Source: Allokutzneria sp. NRRL B-24872 (GTDB lineage: Bacteria; Actinomycetota; Actinomycetes; Mycobacteriales; Pseudonocardiaceae). Taken from it: a DNA stretch of 64,000 bases. The notes beneath the pieces are model-generated. The model made no database searches, had not been told where the DNA came from, and was given only the letters and a program-made list of their open reading frames with translations. Position 1 is the first letter of the stretch, and every line of letters begins with the position of its first letter. The stretch lies in assembly GCF_002155965.1 (NCBI RefSeq), contig NZ_MUMH01000006.1, positions 1-64,000 of the forward strand, written 5' to 3'. A program made the translations under genes and the position numbers. Below are positions 23,631-32,082 of the stretch, one piece after another.

Positions 23631-25214
23631 ATGCTGTTCGCTCGTAGTGGGGGTGAACTGGTGACTGGGAGCGAAGGGCACTGGCCGGGACCGCTGTCGG
23701 CGGCCGTCGCCAACCTCTGCCAGCGGTTGCAGCCGCAGGTCGGCCCGCGCACCGCGGCGGGGTTCCGCGAGGTGCTGCGCAGGCTGAGCGCGCCGTTGCA
23801 GGTCGCGGTGGCCGGGCGGATCAAGTCCGGTAAGTCCACGCTGGTCAACGCCCTGATCGGGCGCCGCGTGGCACCGACCGACGTCGGCGAGTGCACGCGG
23901 CTGGTGACCCGTTTCCAGTACGGGACGGTCGACCGCGTCGAGGTCGTCTTCACCGACGGCCGCAAGCAGGTGCTGCCCTTCGACAGCAGCGGCACCATCC
24001 CGCCGGAGCTGGGCGTGGACATCAGCACGGTCTCGCACCTGGAGGCCTACCTGACCAACGCCGTGCTCCGTGACCTCACCGTGATCGACACACCCGGGCT
24101 CGGCTCGCTGGACGCCGCGTCGGTCGCCCGCACCGAACAGCTGCTGGGCGCGGCGGCCGAGGCCGAGCCGGAGGTCGCCGAGTCCGACGACCTGGACCCG
24201 GTGTCGCGCAACGCCGTCGCGGGCGCCGAGGCCGTGCTCTACGTGGTGACCCAGGGCGTGCGCGCCGACGACCAGCAGGCGCTCGCCGCCTTCACCGCCG
24301 CCACCGCGAGCCGCGAGGCCGGACCGGTCAACGCGATCGCGGTGCTGAACAAGGCCGACACGGTCGTCGCCGACACCGTGGAGGGCTCCGGCGGCGACGT
24401 GTGGAAGGCCGCGACGCTGCTCGCGGAGAAGCAGGCGCTGAGCCTCAAGCCGAGGGTCGCCGACGTGCTCCCGGTGATCGGCCTGCTCGCCGAGACCTCG
24501 GAGACGGGCGGGTTCACCTCGGCCGACGCCGACGCGCTGCGCCAGCTCGCGCAGCTGGACGAGGCCAGCCGGATGACCATGCTGATGTCGGCCGACCTGT
24601 TCACCGCGTGGGACTGCCCGGTCTCGGCGTCGGTGCGCTCGCGCCTGCTGGAAAAGCTCGACCTGCACGGGATCGCGGTCGCGCTGCACGCCCTCGACGC
24701 CGAGCCCGCGATCACGGCGGGAGCGCTGCGCCGCACGCTGCTGGACTCCTCCGGCCTCGCGGGCGTGCGCGGGCGGATCGACGCGGTGTTCCGCGCGCGC
24801 TCCGACGGCATCAAGGCCGCCGCCGCGCTGGCGTCGGTGACCGCGCTCGCGCAGGCCAGCGGCGACCCGGGCGAGCGGCAGCGGGTGCACGACGCGATCG
24901 AGGTGCTGCTCGCCAAGCCCGAGGCGCACCAGCTGCGGCTGCTCGAAGCGCTCACGCTGGTCACCTCCGGCGCCGTCGACATGCCGGTCGACCTGACCGA
25001 GGAGGTCATCAGGGTCGGCAGCGGCGGCGGGGTGGACGCCCAGCTGGGACTGCGGGGACGGCCGAGGCAGGAGCTGGAGGCGTACGCGCTGGAGCGGGCG
25101 GGCTGGTGGCGCTCGTTCGCCTCCTTCGGCGCCACCCCGGGGCAGAGCCGGGTCGCGCACGTGGTCCACCGGGCCTACTTCCTGCTCTGGCAGCAGGTCC
25201 GCGAGGGAGGCTGA
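23631..25214 (+). CDS. Dynamin-like GTPase (first of a tandem pair)
   Basis: This 527-residue protein starts at ATG 23631. A GTG at 23661 is an in-frame alternative. The GTPase domain has G1 GRIKSGKSTLVNALIG, a G2 region around GECTRLVTRF, G3 DTPGLGS and G4 NKAD (VLNKADTVVAD), followed by a mostly helical C-terminal half. This is the layout of bacterial dynamin-like proteins such as mycobacterial IniA/IniC and streptomycete DynA/DynB, which remodel membranes. No strong transmembrane helix is seen, unlike its partner gene. The mini-GrpE gene follows after five bases and the second dynamin-like gene overlaps that, so the three form an operon. Confidence 0.85.
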   Translation: MLFARSGGELVTGSEGHWPGPLSAAVANLCQRLQPQVGPRTAAGFREVLRRLSAPLQVAVAGRIKSGKSTLVNALIGRRVAPTDVGECTRLVTRFQYGTVDRVEVVFTDGRKQVLPFDSSGTIPPELGVDISTVSHLEAYLTNAVLRDLTVIDTPGLGSLDAASVARTEQLLGAAAEAEPEVAESDDLDPVSRNAVAGAEAVLYVVTQGVRADDQQALAAFTAATASREAGPVNAIAVLNKADTVVADTVEGSGGDVWKAATLLAEKQALSLKPRVADVLPVIGLLAETSETGGFTSADADALRQLAQLDEASRMTMLMSADLFTAWDCPVSASVRSRLLEKLDLHGIAVALHALDAEPAITAGALRRTLLDSSGLAGVRGRIDAVFRARSDGIKAAAALASVTALAQASGDPGERQRVHDAIEVLLAKPEAHQLRLLEALTLVTSGAVDMPVDLTEEVIRVGSGGGVDAQLGLRGRPRQELEAYALERAGWWRSFASFGATPGQSRVAHVVHRAYFLLWQQVREGG

Positions 25215-25219
25215 GAAGA

Positions 25220-25621
25220 ATGTCCGGTGCGCAAGGAACCGAGCGCGGCGAGGACTCGTCAGAGACCGACATGGGGTCTGTGGTGAACCCGGACAACGCC
25301 GTTCTCGACATCACCGAGGACGACTCGCGCCGCAAGCTGGTCCAGCTCTGTCTCTACGCGCACGACCGCGCCCGCAGCGCGGGCGTCGCCGACCGGATCG
25401 AGCACGGGCTCGCCGACGTCGGCGTCCTCGCCGTGCGCCCGGACGGGGAGCGCTTCGACCCGGCGCACCACGAGGCGGGCGGCACCCTGCCGACCGACGA
25501 CCCGAACCTCGACGGCGTCATCGCCGAGACCGAGGTCGTCGGCTTCACCGACAACGGCCGCGCGCTGCGGCCGCCGATCGTCACCGTCTACACCAGGCGA
25601 AGCGGAGCCAGCGAAGCGTGA
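25220..25621 (+). CDS. Mini GrpE-like nucleotide exchange factor
   Basis: This 133-residue protein matches the C-terminal part of GrpE: LVQLCLYAHDRARSAG, then GLADVGVLAVRPDGERFDPAHHEA, then VVGFTDNGRALRPPIVTVY. These correspond to the conserved FDP-HEA and beta-domain segments that contact the Hsp70 ATPase lobe. The long N-terminal dimerisation helix of housekeeping GrpE is shortened to a polar tail. It is therefore probably a dedicated exchange factor and not the general GrpE. It sits between two dynamin-like GTPase genes (five bases after the first, GTGA overlap with the second). The natural partner in this window is the Hsp70-like protein encoded at 17560-19410. Confidence 0.8.
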   Translation: MSGAQGTERGEDSSETDMGSVVNPDNAVLDITEDDSRRKLVQLCLYAHDRARSAGVADRIEHGLADVGVLAVRPDGERFDPAHHEAGGTLPTDDPNLDGVIAETEVVGFTDNGRALRPPIVTVYTRRSGASEA

Positions 25622-27495
25622 GCACTCCCGGCGTGCCCCTGCCCAAGCTCGTCGGGCAGACCCTTGAACGAGTCGTCGACCTGCTCCGCGAGTCCGACAA
25701 GGACGCCGCGGAGTGGGTCCGCTCCACCCGCGAGGCCGCGCAGGCGGTCCCCTCGGTCGTGGTCGTCGGCGAGACCAACCGGGGCAAGAGCTCGCTGGTC
25801 AACGCGCTGCTGGCGATGCGGAGCGTCTCCCCGGTCGACGCCGACGTGGCGACCGCGACCTACCTGGTGATCAAGCAGGGCGAGGAGTGGGCGGGCCGCG
25901 CCTGCTACGCCGGCCAGGTCCCCCCGGTCGAGTTCCCCATCGACGAGCTGCACCACTGGGTCTCCGTGCGGGCCGAGCTGCCGGAGGGTCAGCTCCCGCC
26001 GCGCTACGTGGAGATCGAGGCGCCGATCCCGGTGCTCCGCTTCATGTCCATTGTGGACACTCCGGGGGTCGGCGGGCTGGACTCGATGCACGGCGAGCTC
26101 GCCGCCGAGGCCGCGGCCAACGCCACCGCGCTGCTGTTCGTCGTCGACGCCTCCGCCCCGCTGACCGCGGGCGAACTCCGCTTCCTCCAGGACGTCGGCG
26201 AGCGCGTCGAGACCGTCCTGTTCGCGCTCACCAAGACCGACCAGCACCGCGGCTGGCGCCAGGTGCTCGACGCCAACCGCCAGCTGCTGCGCGAGCACGC
26301 GCCCCGCTTCGCCGAGGCCGACTTCTACCCGGTGTCCTCGCGGCTGTTCGAGTTCGCCGGAAACGCGCCCAGTGAGCAGGCCGCGACCATGCTGCGCGAG
26401 CAGTCCGGCATCGCCGCCTTGCAGAGCGCACTCCAGCGCGTCGTCGTCGGCAGCGCCGCGATGCTCGGCGAGGCCAACGCGCTGCGCGCCTCGGTCACCG
26501 CGCTCGCCGAGGCGCAGGCCAGGTTCCACGCGGAGCAGCGCGCGCTGAGCACCGGCGAGGCCGAGGCCGACGCGCTGCGCGCCCGGCGCGACGAGCTGAA
26601 CACCGAGCGCCGGTCCTCCACCAGGGGCTGGCAGCTCAAGCTGCGCGGTGACATCCAGCGCACCCGGGTCGAGTGCGGCCACGAGGTCAGCAGGCAGATG
26701 CGCGACGTCTCGTCGTGGTTCCGCCGCCAGACCGACGTCGCCGACCGCGAGGCGCTGGCCAACCTCCCCGCGCAGGTGGACGCCGCACTGCAGATGATCT
26801 CCGGCCGGATCAGCGTGATGCTCAGCCAGCGCCTGGACCGCGTGGCCACCACCGTGCTCAGCGAGCTGTTCTCCCCGGAGGAGCTGGCCGTCATCCGCGC
26901 GCAGTTCGCCCGCGCCGGCCAGCCGCCCGTGGTGCTGCGCCCGCCGGAGCGCCGCCCGCCGACCGCCGAGGACAAGCTGCTGGTGTTCATGGGCGTCTCC
27001 GGCGGGCTCGGCCTCGGCCGGGCCGTCGCGATGATGCCGCTGGCCGGGGTCGGCGTCGCGCTCAGCAGCGCCATCGTGCTGCCGGCGACCATCGCGATCG
27101 GGCTCGGCGCCGGGTGGTGGATGGCCCGCACCCGCAAGCACGCCGCCGACAAGCAGTACTTCAAGCAGTGGATCACCGAGGCGATCGCCGACGGGCGCTC
27201 CACCATGGACCAGCTCGTCTCCGAACAGCTCATCGAGGCCGAGCAGCAGCTCACCCTCGCGCTGGACGACGCCCTGCTCAAGCGCGTCACCTCGATCGAG
27301 GAGGAGCTGCGCGAGGTGGACAGGGCGCTGCGGCTGGACGCCGAGGAGCGCGGGCGGCGGCTCCAGGTGGTCAACCGCCGCCTAGCCGACTCCGGCGGCG
27401 CGCTCCAGCGCTGCGAGCAGCTGCTCGGCCTGATCCGCCAGCACCACCGCCAGGCCGCGCCCACCGACCCCACCGACGCGACCACCCCCGCCTAG
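25618..27495 (+). CDS. Dynamin-like GTPase with membrane hairpin (IniA-like)
   Basis: This 625-residue protein is the second of the pair. GTPase motifs are G1 VVVGETNRGKSSLVNALLA, G3 DTPGVGGLDSM and G4 ALTKTDQHRG. Long helical segments resembling the dynamin bundle and stalk follow, with many Arg, Glu and Gln. Near residue 455-505 there is a hydrophobic hairpin (VFMGVSGGLGLG...VALSSAIVLPATIAIGLGAGW), likely the membrane-inserting paddle. The end is a coiled coil. The start GTG 25618 overlaps the grpE-like stop. Like IniA it probably reshapes or repairs the cytoplasmic membrane. Paired bacterial dynamins often work as heteromers. Confidence 0.87.
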   Translation: MSTPGVPLPKLVGQTLERVVDLLRESDKDAAEWVRSTREAAQAVPSVVVVGETNRGKSSLVNALLAMRSVSPVDADVATATYLVIKQGEEWAGRACYAGQVPPVEFPIDELHHWVSVRAELPEGQLPPRYVEIEAPIPVLRFMSIVDTPGVGGLDSMHGELAAEAAANATALLFVVDASAPLTAGELRFLQDVGERVETVLFALTKTDQHRGWRQVLDANRQLLREHAPRFAEADFYPVSSRLFEFAGNAPSEQAATMLREQSGIAALQSALQRVVVGSAAMLGEANALRASVTALAEAQARFHAEQRALSTGEAEADALRARRDELNTERRSSTRGWQLKLRGDIQRTRVECGHEVSRQMRDVSSWFRRQTDVADREALANLPAQVDAALQMISGRISVMLSQRLDRVATTVLSELFSPEELAVIRAQFARAGQPPVVLRPPERRPPTAEDKLLVFMGVSGGLGLGRAVAMMPLAGVGVALSSAIVLPATIAIGLGAGWWMARTRKHAADKQYFKQWITEAIADGRSTMDQLVSEQLIEAEQQLTLALDDALLKRVTSIEEELREVDRALRLDAEERGRRLQVVNRRLADSGGALQRCEQLLGLIRQHHRQAAPTDPTDATTPA

Positions 27496-27977
27496 ACCTC
27501 GGCGAAACCGAGTCGCCGGTACAACCGGCGGGCGGCGTGGTTGTCCTCGGTGACGGCCAGGTTCAGCGAGGTGTGCCCGAGGTCGCCGAGCGCGGACATC
27601 ACCGCGTTCACCAGCCGGGTGCCCAGGCCCGCGCCCGCGTGCTCCGGCGCGGTGAACAGGTAGGCGAGCAGCGGCCCGTCCTTCCACAGGGTCACCAGCG
27701 CGCCCGCGACGACGCGGCCCTTGTGCTCAGCGACGTAGGAGGCTTCGAGCAGCGGCGGCCCGTAGGCGCCGGCGAAGAGCTGCGCCATCTCCTCGGCCGC
27801 CTCCTGCGGTGTGGCTCCGACGTCTCCTTCGTCCGGCGTTCCGCGGTACGCCCGCAGCGCCAGCTCGCCCAGCTCATCGGCCTCGTCGGGGCGCGGGTGC
27901 CGGAAAGCGGGGTCGACGGGCGGGGTCGGGCGCGGGAGCACCGCGTGCAACCTGCTGCGCTTCGGCTCTGCGGTCAT
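27492..27977 (-). CDS. GNAT-family N-acetyltransferase
   Basis: This predicted 161-residue protein starts at ATG 27977, with ATG 27992 just upstream as alternative. The acetyl-CoA fold is visible: VVAGALVTLWKDGPLLAYLFTAPEHAGAGLGTRLVNAVM contains the pyrophosphate-binding Q/R-x-x-G-x-G/A loop in modified form (AGAGLGTRL). The end NHAARRLYRRLGFAEV is the standard GNAT close. GNAT enzymes acetylate amines on small molecules or proteins. The substrate is unknown. It converges on the dynamin operon, with the stop codons overlapping by four bases. Confidence 0.82.
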   Translation of the reverse strand: MTAEPKRSRLHAVLPRPTPPVDPAFRHPRPDEADELGELALRAYRGTPDEGDVGATPQEAAEEMAQLFAGAYGPPLLEASYVAEHKGRVVAGALVTLWKDGPLLAYLFTAPEHAGAGLGTRLVNAVMSALGDLGHTSLNLAVTEDNHAARRLYRRLGFAEV

Positions 27978-28092
27978 TCGGGAACGTCCCATCAGGGTGA
28001 GCGGGAGGGCCCGCGCTTTTCGTGGGAACCGGGGCGGCCTACCTTGAGTCTCACCTGCAGTCAACGAACGAGTTCGGATGGGGGGATTCCCG

Positions 28093-28878
28093 GTGTACAT
28101 CGAGGAGACCGGTGGGACCGACGGCGACATCAAGGTCAACGTCGACGGCGACGAGTACACCGCCGAAGCCACCAGCGACCTGAACAACGACGGCATCGAG
28201 GACACCGCGATGGTGTCCACCGACGACGGGTACCTGAGCTTCACCGACACCAACCACGACGGCCAGGCCGACGTGATGCGCACGCTGAACGGCAAGGGCG
28301 ACGTCGTCAGCTCCGCCAAGTTCGACGGCGCCACCGGCGAGTGGGTCTCGGAGAAGGGCGGCGGTCGCGGGCCGGACGACAAGTACGGCGCCTACGGCGC
28401 GGGCTCGGGCATGGTCGTGCACGGTCCCGACGGCGACCACCGGGTCGAGGGCCAGCTCGTCGACACCAACAACGACAGCAAGGGCGACACCGTCACGGTG
28501 ACCGACAACCAGGGCAACACCGTGATCTACGCCGACACCGACGGCGACGGCGACGCGGAGCTGTCCACCACGATCACCAAGGACGGCCAGGTGGTCGTCA
28601 AGGAGAACACCAAGGGCAGCGACTGGGTGGTCGTCGAGCAGGACAAGCTCGGCATGGCCGACGGCGGCATCGGTGGCGGCGGCGAGGCGCCGTCCGAGCC
28701 GGGCGGCGGCGGGTTCTCCACCGTGTCCGAGGGCTGGGGCCTGAGCGAGGAGGCCGAGACCGTCGAGCGGCCCAGCGAGAACAAGACCATCAAGGTCGAC
28801 CCGAAGAGCGGCCAGTGGGTCGGCGACACCGGCCTCCCGCCGAACGCGCCCTCCCCGCAGGAGCCGCGCTGGAAGTAG
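28093..28878 (+). CDS. Protein with repeated Asp/Asn-rich calcium-binding-like loops
   Basis: GTG 28093 is chosen because GGGGGGA lies about seven bases upstream. ATG 28078 is the alternative. The 261-residue protein has no signal peptide. Four loops resemble EF-hand or thrombospondin-type calcium sites: DLNNDGIED, DTNHDGQAD, DTNNDSKGD and DTDGDGDAE. Each pairs with beta strands, followed by a Gly/Pro-rich region and a short tail ending PQEPRWK. Families with such loops are common in Pseudonocardiaceae and unassigned. It may bind calcium, with export by a non-classical route possible but unsupported. An intrinsic terminator follows at 28895. Confidence 0.65.
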   Translation: MYIEETGGTDGDIKVNVDGDEYTAEATSDLNNDGIEDTAMVSTDDGYLSFTDTNHDGQADVMRTLNGKGDVVSSAKFDGATGEWVSEKGGGRGPDDKYGAYGAGSGMVVHGPDGDHRVEGQLVDTNNDSKGDTVTVTDNQGNTVIYADTDGDGDAELSTTITKDGQVVVKENTKGSDWVVVEQDKLGMADGGIGGGGEAPSEPGGGGFSTVSEGWGLSEEAETVERPSENKTIKVDPKSGQWVGDTGLPPNAPSPQEPRWK

Positions 28879-28894
28879 CCGTTCGCGGCAACCG

Positions 28895-28932
28895 GCCCCG
28901 CCGTCCCGATCAGGGAGGGCGGGGCTTTTTGT
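28895..28932 (+). terminator. Intrinsic terminator
   Basis: GCCCCGCC (28895-28902) pairs with GGCGGGGC (28918-28925), followed at once by TTTTTGTT. It is a classical rho-independent terminator for the calcium-loop protein gene. Confidence 0.92.
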
Positions 28933-29249
28933 TGGCCTTCGCAACGAGAAGTTCGTTTCGTCGCGTATCGCACACGTGACCAACATCGCCCCCAATGTGA
29001 CCGAGCACATTTGGCCGTCACCCGTTTACCGGCGCCCATTCGGGGCTGAATCGATTCCCTGATCGGTTATGTGAGGGAAGCGACAACAGGCATGGGGCGC
29101 ACTCTTGGCGGGTACCGCTAGCCTCACAGGCATCCCTTTTCTTCCACGCCCTCCTCGGGGCGTGGCGCAGCTTTTTCTCGATTCGCCCGGCTACCCCGGC
29201 CCCGGCGTTGGAAGTGACGGGCACCCCGCCCAGCTAGGAGACGAGCGCG
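28933..29249 (+). promoter_or_regulatory. pckG promoter and leader region with CRP-like palindrome and hairpin
   Basis: This 317-base stretch has no gene. AATGTG-N6-CACATT (28994-29011) is a perfect palindrome with the spacing and core of a CRP-like site (TGTG-N8-CACA). TAGCCT (29119-29124) is a possible -10 box. Downstream, CCACGCCC (29144-29151) pairs with GGGCGTGG (29158-29165), and TTTTT begins at 29172, so the leader holds a terminator-like hairpin before the ATG at 29250. A ribosome site (AGGAG) precedes that ATG. Confidence 0.5.
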
Positions 29250-31061
29250 ATGACCGCACTGGCTGTTCCCGGTCTCGACCAGGCCCCGACCAACCACCCG
29301 CGCCTGCTGTCCTGGGTGCGCGAGGTCGCCGAGCTCACCACGCCCGAGCGGGTCGTCTGGTGCGACGGTTCGGACGAGGAATGGCAGCGGATGACCGAGC
29401 AGCTGGTCCGCGCGGGCACCTTCGTGCCGCTGAAGGAGAAGCAGAACTCCTTCTGGTGCGCGTCGGACCCCTCGGACGTGGCCAGGGTCGAGGAGCGCAC
29501 GTTCATCTGCTCCGTCGACGAGGCCGACTCGGGGCCGACGAACAACTGGATGCCGCCCGCCGAGATGAAGTCCCTGATGACGGAGCTGTACCGGGGCTGC
29601 ATGCGCGGTCGCACCATGTACGTCATCCCGTTCTGCATGGGCCCGCTGACCGCGGAGAAGCCGATGCTGGGCGTGGAGATCACCGACTCCGAGTACGTCG
29701 TGGTGTCGATGAAGATCATGACCAGGATGGGCGACAAGGCACTGGCCCGCTTCGGCGAGGACGCGGACTTCGTGCCCTGCCTGCACTCGATCGGCGCGCC
29801 GCTGGAGCCGGGCCAGCAGGACGTCCCGTGGCCCTGCAACGAGACCAAGTACATCAGCCACTTCCCCGAGGACCGGGAGATCTGGAGCTTCGGCTCCGGC
29901 TACGGCGGCAACGCCCTGCTCGGCAAGAAGTGCTACTCGCTGCGCATCGCCTCCTCGATCGGCCGCAACGAGGGCTGGATGGCCGAGCACATGCTGGTGC
30001 TCAAGCTGACCTCGCCGGAGAACAAGGTCCACTACGTCGCCGCCGCGTTCCCCTCGGCCTGCGGCAAGACCAACCTGGCGATGCTGGAGCCGACCATCCC
30101 CGGCTGGAAGGTCGAGACCCTCGGCGACGACATCGCCTGGATGCGCTTCGGCGAGGACGGCCGCCTGTACGCGGTGAACCCGGAGAACGGCTTCTTCGGC
30201 GTCGCGCCCGGCACCGACTGGAAGACCAACCCGAACGCGATGCGCACGATCGCCAAGGGCAACAGCCTGTTCACCAACGTCGCGCTGACCGACGACGGCG
30301 ACGTGTGGTGGGAGGGCATGGGCGAGCCGCCCGCGCACCTGACCACCTGGAAGAAGAAGGACTGGAAGCCGGGCGACGAGGAGCTGACCTCGCACCCGAA
30401 CTCCCGCTACTGCACCCCGATCGACCAGTGCCCGATCACCGCGCCGGAGTGGGAGGACCCGCAGGGCGTCCCGATCTCGGCGATCCTCTTCGGCGGGCGC
30501 CGCAAGACCACGATCCCGCTGGTCACCGAGTCGCGCGACTGGCAGCACGGCGTGTTCATGGGCGCGACGCTGTCCAGCGAGACCACCGCCGCGGCGATCG
30601 GCCAGGTCGGTGTCGTGCGCCGCGACCCGATGGCCATGCTGCCGTTCATCGGCTACCACGCCGGTGACTACTTCCAGCACTGGATCGACATGGGCAAGCG
30701 CGCCGACGCGGCGAAGATGCCCAAGGTCTTCTACGTGAACTGGTTCCGCCGTGACGAGGACGGTGGCTTCCTGTGGCCCGGGTTCGGCGAGAACTCGCGC
30801 GTGCTGAAGTGGGTCATCGAGCGCATCGAGGGCACCGCCGCGGCCAACGAGACCGCCATCGGCCACGTGCCGACCGCCGAGGCGCTGGACCTGGACGGCC
30901 TCGACGTCGACCCGGCCGACGTGGACAAGGCGCTCGCGGTGCACGCCGACGAGTGGCGCGCGGAGCTCCCGCTGATCGAGGAGTGGTTCGCCAAGATCGG
31001 CGACAAGGTGCCGAGCCTGCTGCACGACGAGCTGGCCGCGCTGAAGCAGCGATTGGGCTAG
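29250..31061 (+). CDS. pckG: GTP-dependent phosphoenolpyruvate carboxykinase
   Basis: This 603-residue enzyme converts oxaloacetate to phosphoenolpyruvate using GTP, the entry step of gluconeogenesis. Hallmarks are [22 protein letters not shown], holding the P-loop-like kinase 1a and the active-site Cys, and kinase 2 DDIAWMRF. Others are the Mn-binding region [35 protein letters not shown], substrate-binding [13 protein letters not shown], and [25 protein letters not shown]. Length and motifs match the GTP-using bacterial and animal type, not the ATP type. A CRP-like palindrome and a leader hairpin upstream suggest carbon control. A strong two-way terminator follows. Confidence 0.98.
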   Translation: MTALAVPGLDQAPTNHPRLLSWVREVAELTTPERVVWCDGSDEEWQRMTEQLVRAGTFVPLKEKQNSFWCASDPSDVARVEERTFICSVDEADSGPTNNWMPPAEMKSLMTELYRGCMRGRTMYVIPFCMGPLTAEKPMLGVEITDSEYVVVSMKIMTRMGDKALARFGEDADFVPCLHSIGAPLEPGQQDVPWPCNETKYISHFPEDREIWSFGSGYGGNALLGKKCYSLRIASSIGRNEGWMAEHMLVLKLTSPENKVHYVAAAFPSACGKTNLAMLEPTIPGWKVETLGDDIAWMRFGEDGRLYAVNPENGFFGVAPGTDWKTNPNAMRTIAKGNSLFTNVALTDDGDVWWEGMGEPPAHLTTWKKKDWKPGDEELTSHPNSRYCTPIDQCPITAPEWEDPQGVPISAILFGGRRKTTIPLVTESRDWQHGVFMGATLSSETTAAAIGQVGVVRRDPMAMLPFIGYHAGDYFQHWIDMGKRADAAKMPKVFYVNWFRRDEDGGFLWPGFGENSRVLKWVIERIEGTAAANETAIGHVPTAEALDLDGLDVDPADVDKALAVHADEWRAELPLIEEWFAKIGDKVPSLLHDELAALKQRLG

Positions 31062-31069
31062 ACCAATTT

Positions 31070-31116
31070 GAAGAAAGGCCCCGAATCCGCACTCCGCGGG
31101 TTCGGGGCCTTTCTTC
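31070..31116. terminator. Bidirectional terminator between pckG and nfo
   Basis: GAAGAAAGGCCCCGAA (31070-31085) pairs perfectly with TTCGGGGCCTTTCTTC (31101-31116). T-runs flank both sides, so it can end transcription of pckG from the left and the endonuclease IV gene from the right. Confidence 0.92.
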
Positions 31117-31130
31117 GTGTGCTTTTCGCC

Positions 31131-31901
31131 TCAGCGCTTCACAGTTGACCGGAGGAATTCGATGTCCTCGGGCTGACCGTCGCCCGGCGTCTCCAACACG
31201 ATGGGCGCGCCAGCGGTGTCGCAGACCGCGACGAGAACGTCCGGCTCGATCGTTCCGGAACCGATGTTGGCGTGCCGGTCCCTGGCGGAGTTGAAAGCGT
31301 CTCGCGAGTTGTTCAGGTGCACCAGGTCGATTCGCCCGGTAATGCCCTTCACCCGCTCGACGATGCCCGGCAGCTCCTCGCCGGCGGCGAAGGCGTGGCA
31401 GGTGTCCAGGCAGAAGCCCGCCCCGAACTCGCCGACGGCGTCCCACAGCCGCGCCAGCATGTCGAAGCGGCGGGCCATGGCGTTGTCACCGCCAGCGGTG
31501 TTCTCGATCAGGATCGGCACGGCGAAGCCCCCGGCCTCGGCCTGGCGCTCGAACAGCTTGCGCCAGTTCGCCAGGCCCGCCTCCGGGTCCTCTCCCTTGG
31601 TCACGTGGCCGCCGTGCACCACGAGCCCGGAGGCCCCGATCGCGGCGGCGGCCTTGGCCTGCTGCGCGACCGACTTCCGGGACGGGATGCGGATGCGGTT
31701 GTTCAGCGACGCGACGTTGATGACGTACGGCGAGTGCACGAAGACCTCGACACCGGCCGCCCGCAGCTGCTCGCCCTGCGGGTGCGGGACCGGAGCGGTC
31801 CAGCTCTGCGGGTCGGACAGGAAGAACTGGACGACCTCGGCTCCCAGCCGCTGTGCCGTGGCGAGGGGGTCTTCGGCGCCGACATGGGCCCCAATGCGCA
31901 T
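31131..31901 (-). CDS. nfo: Deoxyribonuclease IV (endonuclease IV)
   Basis: This 256-residue TIM-barrel AP endonuclease acts in base-excision repair. Visible motifs are MRIGAHVGAEDP at the start, VHSPYVINVAS, GLVVHGGHVTKGED, ILIENTAGGDNAM, GFCLDTCHAFAAGEEL, LVHLNNSRDAFNSARDRHANIGSG and a final PIVLETPG. These contain the His, Glu and Asp residues that hold the three zinc ions. The start is ATG 31901, with a TACTCT box (plus strand 31909-31914) seven bases upstream, so it is probably leaderless. The divergent region to the next gene holds a 13-base triple repeat. Confidence 0.95.
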   Translation of the reverse strand: MRIGAHVGAEDPLATAQRLGAEVVQFFLSDPQSWTAPVPHPQGEQLRAAGVEVFVHSPYVINVASLNNRIRIPSRKSVAQQAKAAAAIGASGLVVHGGHVTKGEDPEAGLANWRKLFERQAEAGGFAVPILIENTAGGDNAMARRFDMLARLWDAVGEFGAGFCLDTCHAFAAGEELPGIVERVKGITGRIDLVHLNNSRDAFNSARDRHANIGSGTIEPDVLVAVCDTAGAPIVLETPGDGQPEDIEFLRSTVKR

Positions 31902-31976
31902 GAACACGAGAGTAGTAGGCCGAACGGGTAGTCCGAGCCGTGCCCGGGTAACAAGCCGTGAGCCGGGAAGATCTCC

Positions 31977-32012
31977 CCAGTGACATGTCCCAGTGACATC
32001 TCCCAGTGACGG
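31977..32012. repeat. Triple 13-bp direct repeat in a divergent promoter region
   Basis: CCAGTGACAT-STC recurs at 31977, 31990 and 32003 (the last copy ends TGACGG). The period is 13 bases. It lies between the divergent nfo gene and the secreted proline-rich protein gene, 75-110 bases from each start. Iterated direct repeats here may be a multi-site operator. Confidence 0.6.
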
Positions 32013-32082
32013 CGTCACCTTCGCCGTCCTCCGTCGTTGAACACGGTGACGTTACCGATCGGTACGCACCGGAGGGGTGGCC

